Assembly: GCF_000296465.1 (NCBI RefSeq)
Contig: NZ_JH815206.1
Coordinates: 1 to 64,000, forward strand
Length of the DNA: 64,000 nt
Reading direction: 5' to 3'
From: Barnesiella intestinihominis YIT 11860
Lineage (GTDB): Bacteria; Bacteroidota; Bacteroidia; Bacteroidales; Barnesiellaceae
The position numbers and the translations under genes are program-made. The notes below the pieces were generated by a model that ran no database searches, had not been told where the DNA came from, and saw only the letters and a program-made list of their open reading frames with translations. Shown here in pieces: positions 59,826 to 64,000 of this stretch (position 1 is its first letter; each line of letters begins with the position of its first letter).

Positions 59826-60902
59826 ATGAAACATGTCGTCAAAGTCATATTATTGCTGCTCAATCTGCTATGGGGGCTTTTGCTCGTCATCGGCTCCTAC
59901 TCGGCATACTTTCCCTCCCGCATAGGCATACTGGTCGAACTCTTATTTCCGCTGAATCTGTTTGCCTGCATAGCGTTCTTTTTTATATGGCTCGCCTATA
60001 ATCCCCGTTATATATGGGTTCCGCTCGCCGCACTGGTCATCTCTTGGGGAGGAATAGCCCGATACTGTCCGGTACATAAACCACAGCCGATAGACAACAG
60101 CCAACCCGGTTTTTCCCTGATGACTTACAATGCCTACTTCTTCCTCGATTATGAAGGAACAGATACCCGACAAAACCGAACCCTTTCCTTTATCCTCTCG
60201 CAAAATGCCGACCTTGTTTGCTTGCAGGAAAGTCCGGGTCTGATCGCTCCGAATCCGGGATTGAAAATCACCGGAGAACAAATAGACAGTATACACACGC
60301 TGTATCCCTACCGCATTCCTACGACCCACGGTATGAATTTCCTGTCGAAATACCCGGCGACATTGTTGTTCGATACGGTATATTCCGAGTCGAGCGCCAT
60401 CGCCATTTACCGGGTAAAGATAGAAGACCATACAGTCACCGTTGTCAACCAACACATGGAATCTATTGGATTGACTCAAACCGACAAAGAACTATATCAT
60501 GAAATCACAGCACACCCGAATACCGACCGACTGGACGAAATAAAGAAACACTTGTTGTCCAAACTCATGAACGCAGCCGAAATTCGAAATCGCCAAACCA
60601 ACCTGACAGCCGAGAAAATACAAAACATTCCCGGTAATATCATCGTCTGCGGTGACTTCAACGACTCACCTTTATCCTATTCTGTCCGAAAGCTCCACAG
60701 TATGGGTTTTCGCGACGCCTACAACGAATTGGGATTAGGACCGGGAATCACATATCATGCCAATCGCTTCTGGTTCCGCATCGACCATATCCTATACAAA
60801 GGCAATATGGAAGCCCGATGGCTTGTCCGCCAACGACATAAAAGTTCAGACCATTATCCCCTTGTCACAAGGTTTGTATGGGAAAATTCCGAAAATCATT
60901 AA
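59826..60902 (+). CDS. Membrane-anchored endonuclease/exonuclease/phosphatase family protein
   Basis: 358 residues from the ATG at 59826 (a GTG two codons earlier is possible). Three membrane helices (about 5-80) precede an EEP domain: LMTYNAYFF, NADLVCLQES with the metal-binding Glu, VVNQHMES, ICGDFNDSP with the Asp-Asn pair, and SDHYPLVTRF with the catalytic Asp-His. The active site is intact and faces the periplasm. The substrate might be phosphoester lipids or nucleic acid. It follows the rhomboid pair by 7 bp. Confidence 0.88.
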   Translation: MKHVVKVILLLLNLLWGLLLVIGSYSAYFPSRIGILVELLFPLNLFACIAFFFIWLAYNPRYIWVPLAALVISWGGIARYCPVHKPQPIDNSQPGFSLMTYNAYFFLDYEGTDTRQNRTLSFILSQNADLVCLQESPGLIAPNPGLKITGEQIDSIHTLYPYRIPTTHGMNFLSKYPATLLFDTVYSESSAIAIYRVKIEDHTVTVVNQHMESIGLTQTDKELYHEITAHPNTDRLDEIKKHLLSKLMNAAEIRNRQTNLTAEKIQNIPGNIIVCGDFNDSPLSYSVRKLHSMGFRDAYNELGLGPGITYHANRFWFRIDHILYKGNMEARWLVRQRHKSSDHYPLVTRFVWENSENH

Positions 60903-60921
60903 CACAGTAATATTATACCTC

Positions 60922-63012
60922 ATGAAAAAACTTTTAGTAACATCGTTAACTTGTCTTATGATGATCTCTTGCAATCAAAAAGAGAATCCGCTGCTTAGCG
61001 AGTTCAGCACTCCTTTCGGGGTTCCACCGTTCGAACAAATAAAGCCCGAGCACTACTTGCCGGCTTTTGAAGAAGGCATCCGTCAGCACGATGCCGAAAT
61101 TGCCGCAATCATTGCCAACCCCGAGGCTCCTACATTCAAAAACACCATCGAACCGCTCGAATTCAGCGGTATGCTACTGACTCAGGTCAATCTGATATTC
61201 AGCAGTTTGACCGAGGCGGAAACGAACGACGAACTCCAAGCCATCGCCAAAGAGATTTCGCCCAAACTGACCGAGCATTACGACAACATCTCGCTCAACG
61301 GAGAACTCTTTGCCCGAATTAAAACTGTATACGAGAACCGGGATAAAGAGAACCTCGACACCGAACAGATGAAAGTTCTCGAAAACCACTACAAAGACTT
61401 TGTTCGTGCGGGTGCTCTTCTCTCCGAAGAAGATAAAGCCACGCTTCGCGAGATTAACAAAGAATTGGCTATGCTTTCCATACAATACGGAGACAATGCC
61501 TTAGCCGAATCAAACGCTTTTGAACTGGTCATCGACAATGAAACCGACCTCGCAGGCTTGCCCGAGGCAGTAGTCACGGCAGCAGCCGACGAAGCGGCTG
61601 CTCGCAACAAAGCCGGTAAATGGGTATTTACCCTCGATGCACCCAGCCGCATCCCATTCCTGCAATACGCCGACAACCGCAATCTGCGCGAAAAAGTTTA
61701 TAAAGCCTATATCAACAAAGCCGACAACGACAACGAATTCGACAATAAAGAAATCGTATCGAAAATGGTCAACCTCCGTTTAAAGAAGGCCAATCTACTG
61801 GGATTCAATACCTATGCCGACTTTGCCCTCGATGATCGCATGGCAAAAACCGATGCGAACGTCAACGATCTCATCAATCGGGTATGGGCCTATGCGATAC
61901 CTCGTGCAAAAGAAGAAGTAGCCGACATGCAAAAGATCATTGACGCCGAAGGCGGCGAGTTCAAACTCGCCCCGTGGGATTGGTGGTACTATGCCGAAAA
62001 AGTACGCAAAGCCAAATACGATTTGAACGAAGACGAACTGAAACCCTATTTCAGCCTCGACAACGTACGTGAAGGTGCGTTCATGGTTGCCAATAAATTA
62101 TATGGAATCACTATCACCGAATTGAAAGATATGCCGGTCTATCACCCCGACGTCCGCGCATTCGAAGTGAAAGATGCCGACGGCAAACATTTGGCCGTAT
62201 TCTATACCGATTACTTCCCCCGTGCCGGGAAACGTGCCGGAGCTTGGATGTACAACTTCCGTGAAGCCTATGTACAAGACGGTAAGGAAGTACGCCCCAT
62301 CGTTTACAACGTGGCCAACTTCACCAAACCTACCGCCGATACTCCCTCTTTGCTTACCATCGACGAAGTGCAAACTCTTTTCCACGAATTCGGACATGCC
62401 CTGCACGGCATGCTCACCCGTTGCCACTACCCCTCGGTAAGCGGGACCAGTGTCGCACGCGATTTCGTAGAGCTACCGTCGCAAATCAACGAACACTGGG
62501 CAACGCACCCCGAAGTATTGAAATTATATGCCAAACACTATCAAACCGGCGAAATCATTCCCGACTCGTTAATCGCCAAAATGGAGGCAGCCTCTAAATT
62601 CAATCAAGGATTCGCCACCACCGAATTTTTAGCTGCGGCTATCCTCGACATACGTTGGCACGAAATAGACGAAGTTAAAGAATACGATGTGCGCCAATTC
62701 GAAAAAGAAGTAGCGCAATCCGTCGGACTCATCGACGAAATCACCTATCGCTACCGTAGCACCTACTTCTCGCACATCTTCACCAACGATTACTGTGCAG
62801 GATATTACAGCTACATCTGGGCCGAAGTTCTCGATGCCGATGCTTTCGACGCATTCAAAGAACACGGTATCTTCGACCCGGCGACAGCCAAAGCATTCCG
62901 TGAAAACATTCTCGAAAAAGGCGGGAGCGAGGATCCCATGAAACTTTATCGCCAATTCCGTGGAGCAGAGCCTAATCCCGATGCCCTGCTTCGCAACCGG
63001 GGATTGAAATAA
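60922..63012 (+). CDS. dcp: M3-family peptidyl-dipeptidase, lipoprotein
   Basis: 696 residues; cuts dipeptides from the C-terminus of peptides. Signal with lipobox MMISC (Cys17). The zinc site HEFGH (TLFHEFGHALHGML) is near residue 488, followed by SGTSVARDFVELPSQINEHW, the third ligand Glu region. The length is as expected for Dcp. The ATG at 60922 is chosen because the in-frame extension to 60757 is the EEP gene read in another frame. It is 19 bp after the EEP gene. Confidence 0.94.
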   Translation: MKKLLVTSLTCLMMISCNQKENPLLSEFSTPFGVPPFEQIKPEHYLPAFEEGIRQHDAEIAAIIANPEAPTFKNTIEPLEFSGMLLTQVNLIFSSLTEAETNDELQAIAKEISPKLTEHYDNISLNGELFARIKTVYENRDKENLDTEQMKVLENHYKDFVRAGALLSEEDKATLREINKELAMLSIQYGDNALAESNAFELVIDNETDLAGLPEAVVTAAADEAAARNKAGKWVFTLDAPSRIPFLQYADNRNLREKVYKAYINKADNDNEFDNKEIVSKMVNLRLKKANLLGFNTYADFALDDRMAKTDANVNDLINRVWAYAIPRAKEEVADMQKIIDAEGGEFKLAPWDWWYYAEKVRKAKYDLNEDELKPYFSLDNVREGAFMVANKLYGITITELKDMPVYHPDVRAFEVKDADGKHLAVFYTDYFPRAGKRAGAWMYNFREAYVQDGKEVRPIVYNVANFTKPTADTPSLLTIDEVQTLFHEFGHALHGMLTRCHYPSVSGTSVARDFVELPSQINEHWATHPEVLKLYAKHYQTGEIIPDSLIAKMEAASKFNQGFATTEFLAAAILDIRWHEIDEVKEYDVRQFEKEVAQSVGLIDEITYRYRSTYFSHIFTNDYCAGYYSYIWAEVLDADAFDAFKEHGIFDPATAKAFRENILEKGGSEDPMKLYRQFRGAEPNPDALLRNRGLK

Positions 63013-63031
63013 TAATTTCCTCTATACAGGA

Positions 63032-63066
63032 AAAGGGAGCTGTGCCGTGGCACAGCTCCCTTTCTT
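63032..63066 (+). terminator. Terminator of dcp
   Basis: A perfect 15-bp stem (AAAGGGAGCTGTGCC with its complement) around a GT loop, 63032-63063, followed by CTT. Strong and GC-rich. Confidence 0.9.
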
Positions 63067-63085
63067 ATAAAAAATATCGATACCC

Positions 63086-63116
63086 TTTCAATTTATCGAT
63101 ATTCCCATTATATTTG
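63086..63116 (+). promoter_or_regulatory. Promoter of the NfeD-like gene
   Basis: TATATTTG (63109-63116) fits the -7 box. TTTC (63086-63089), one base from TTTG, is 19 bp upstream. Confidence 0.65.
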
Positions 63117-63169
63117 TACATAAACAACAGACACATAACCTCGGAAAAACGATCCGATTTCAAATTGCG

Positions 63170-63427
63170 ATGGACATAATCATATCAAGTTGGCTCTTGT
63201 GGCTCATTATTGCGGCCATACTTGTTATCATAGAACTGCTCACTTCCATGATAGCGACATTCTGTTTGGCAACAGGTTGCCTAATAGCCATGGTATGCGC
63301 CCTGCTGGACTGGGGCGTCGAAGCGCAGCTGATCGGAGCCATAATCGGCACTGTAATCGCATTTATACTCGTCCAAACAAAGCGAGGGAAGGGTAATATC
63401 TCGGTTCAATCCTTCATATCGTTATAA
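63170..63427 (+). CDS. Short NfeD-like membrane protein
   Basis: 85 residues with three hydrophobic helices (about 7-27, 28-48, 54-72), in the pattern WLLWLIIAAILVIIELLTSM of NfeD proteins. The C-terminal OB-fold domain found in full NfeD (about 150 residues) is absent; only SVQSFISL follows the helices. NfeD proteins partner stomatin-like proteins in membrane quality control, but no stomatin gene is near. A natural short form or a truncation are both possible. Confidence 0.65.
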   Translation: MDIIISSWLLWLIIAAILVIIELLTSMIATFCLATGCLIAMVCALLDWGVEAQLIGAIIGTVIAFILVQTKRGKGNISVQSFISL

Positions 63428-63476
63428 ATACCAACGCACATTGAATACAAACTGTGACAAATCGAGAAGCGTAAAA

Positions 63477-64000
63477 TTGCCTACACAAAAACGAATCGAC
63501 AGTATTGATCTGTTCAAAGGAATCGCCATTCTGGGAATCGTGTGGAAACACACCTTTCACCCGCAATGGTGCGATCTCATTCACATAAGCGCGCTTTTCT
63601 TCATCTTATCGGGAATCTTTTTCAAAGACGAGCCATTCATTCCCTTTCTAAAAAAGAAAATCCGAACCATACTTATTCCGTTCCTTTTCTTTTACATACT
63701 TTCCTATCTCGCCCGAATAGCCTTCTATTTCAGACACTTTCGCACCCTACACGGATTCGCATGGGATAGCCTGTTGGAAATCTTTTCTATTTCCAATACA
63801 CCCGACTACCTCACAGTGAACATACCTCTGTGGTTTCTCGTCTGCCTGTTCGTCATGCAAATTATCTTTTGGTGTCTGAACAGAGTAATACCCCGTAATA
63901 AATACCGCAGCTGCTGGTTCTTGGTAATCTTAGCTGCCCTATACGCTGGTTACGGTACAATCGAGTCTTGGCACTCGCCGTTTATGTTCAATGTCGCCAT
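63477..64000 (+). CDS. Acyltransferase family 3 membrane protein, 3' end outside the window
   Basis: The frame reads KRIDSIDLFKGIAILGIVWK, then HTFHPQW and SALFFILSGIFFKDEP, the start signature of the family (O-acetyl transfer on surface glycans), with several helices before the window ends. No ATG precedes the domain in frame. I use TTG at 63477, but the TTG at 63441 or another start is possible. It is 49 bp after the NfeD-like gene and related in kind, not closely in sequence, to the G9-tract acyltransferase. Confidence 0.8.
   Translation, partial: MPTQKRIDSIDLFKGIAILGIVWKHTFHPQWCDLIHISALFFILSGIFFKDEPFIPFLKKKIRTILIPFLFFYILSYLARIAFYFRHFRTLHGFAWDSLLEIFSISNTPDYLTVNIPLWFLVCLFVMQIIFWCLNRVIPRNKYRSCWFLVILAALYAGYGTIESWHSPFMFNVA

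Noticed and set aside
60757..60921. N-terminal extension of dcp
   Set aside because: It is the end of the EEP gene read in another frame; the lipoprotein signal starts at 60922.

Overview
This is a stretch of a Bacteroidales-type (phylum Bacteroidota) chromosome. The case rests on several independent signs. Promoters fit the phylum's TTTG / TAnnTTTG consensus with 19-21 bp between the two elements. GlmU is the alternative Bacteroidetes form. There are DUF4251 and DUF4292 proteins, a C-terminal domain resembling a type IX secretion signal, and methionine aminopeptidase (map) sits between secY and infA. I do not commit to a genus.

Layout. 1-3.5 kb: the 5' part of a 23S gene, tRNA-Ala(TGC), tRNA-Ile(GAT) and a full 16S gene, all on the minus strand, with a well-formed rRNA promoter. 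3.5-5 kb: enolase. 5-7 kb: one large secreted protein. 7.3-25.3 kb: an unbroken minus-strand run of 32 genes (rpsL-rpsG-fusA, then the S10, spc and alpha clusters, ending rpoA-rplQ). It starts at a consensus promoter near 25.4 kb and ends at a strong terminator near 7.24 kb. 25.5-28.1 kb: rfbC, then a two-gene unit made of an asparagine-synthetase-like protein and a carrier-protein-like protein, both with altered catalytic residues. 28.3-31.7 kb: alternative glmU, a 6S-like structured RNA, a small lipoprotein, a duplicated scrap of the glmU 3' end, and an acyltransferase gene interrupted by a G9 tract. 31.7-37.8 kb: argB, prfB (with its programmed frameshift), an acyl-CoA ligase, argE and a family 2 glycosyltransferase. 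37.8-43.4 kb: a DUF4251 protein, two GT-B type glycosyltransferases, a flippase and a FemAB/GNAT-like protein. 43.4-47.7 kb: EnvC-like M23 protein, DUF4292 lipoprotein, TPR lipoprotein and dut, in one operon with the flippase. 47.9-56.8 kb: dgt, a TPM/zinc-ribbon protein, a GH20 hexosaminidase, asd and a CPA2 antiporter. 56.8-57.6 kb: a repeat-rich gap. 57.7-64 kb: HU, two tandem rhomboids, an EEP-family protein, an M3 peptidase, a short NfeD-like protein and a second acyltransferase cut by the window edge.

How it fits together. The left 25 kb is translation machinery. The rest mixes amino-acid biosynthesis (argB, argE, asd) and nucleotide sanitation (dut, dgt) with many envelope functions: surface-glycan transferases, a flippase, acyltransferases, lipoproteins and a septal hydrolase activator. 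The observations most worth following up are: (1) the G9 tract that puts an acyltransferase out of frame and would restore it at G8 or G11; (2) the paired, motif-degenerate AsnB-like and ACP-like genes; (3) a rod-shaped 6S-like RNA just downstream of glmU; (4) the duplicated glmU 3' end about 1 kb further on, which resembles an integration scar.
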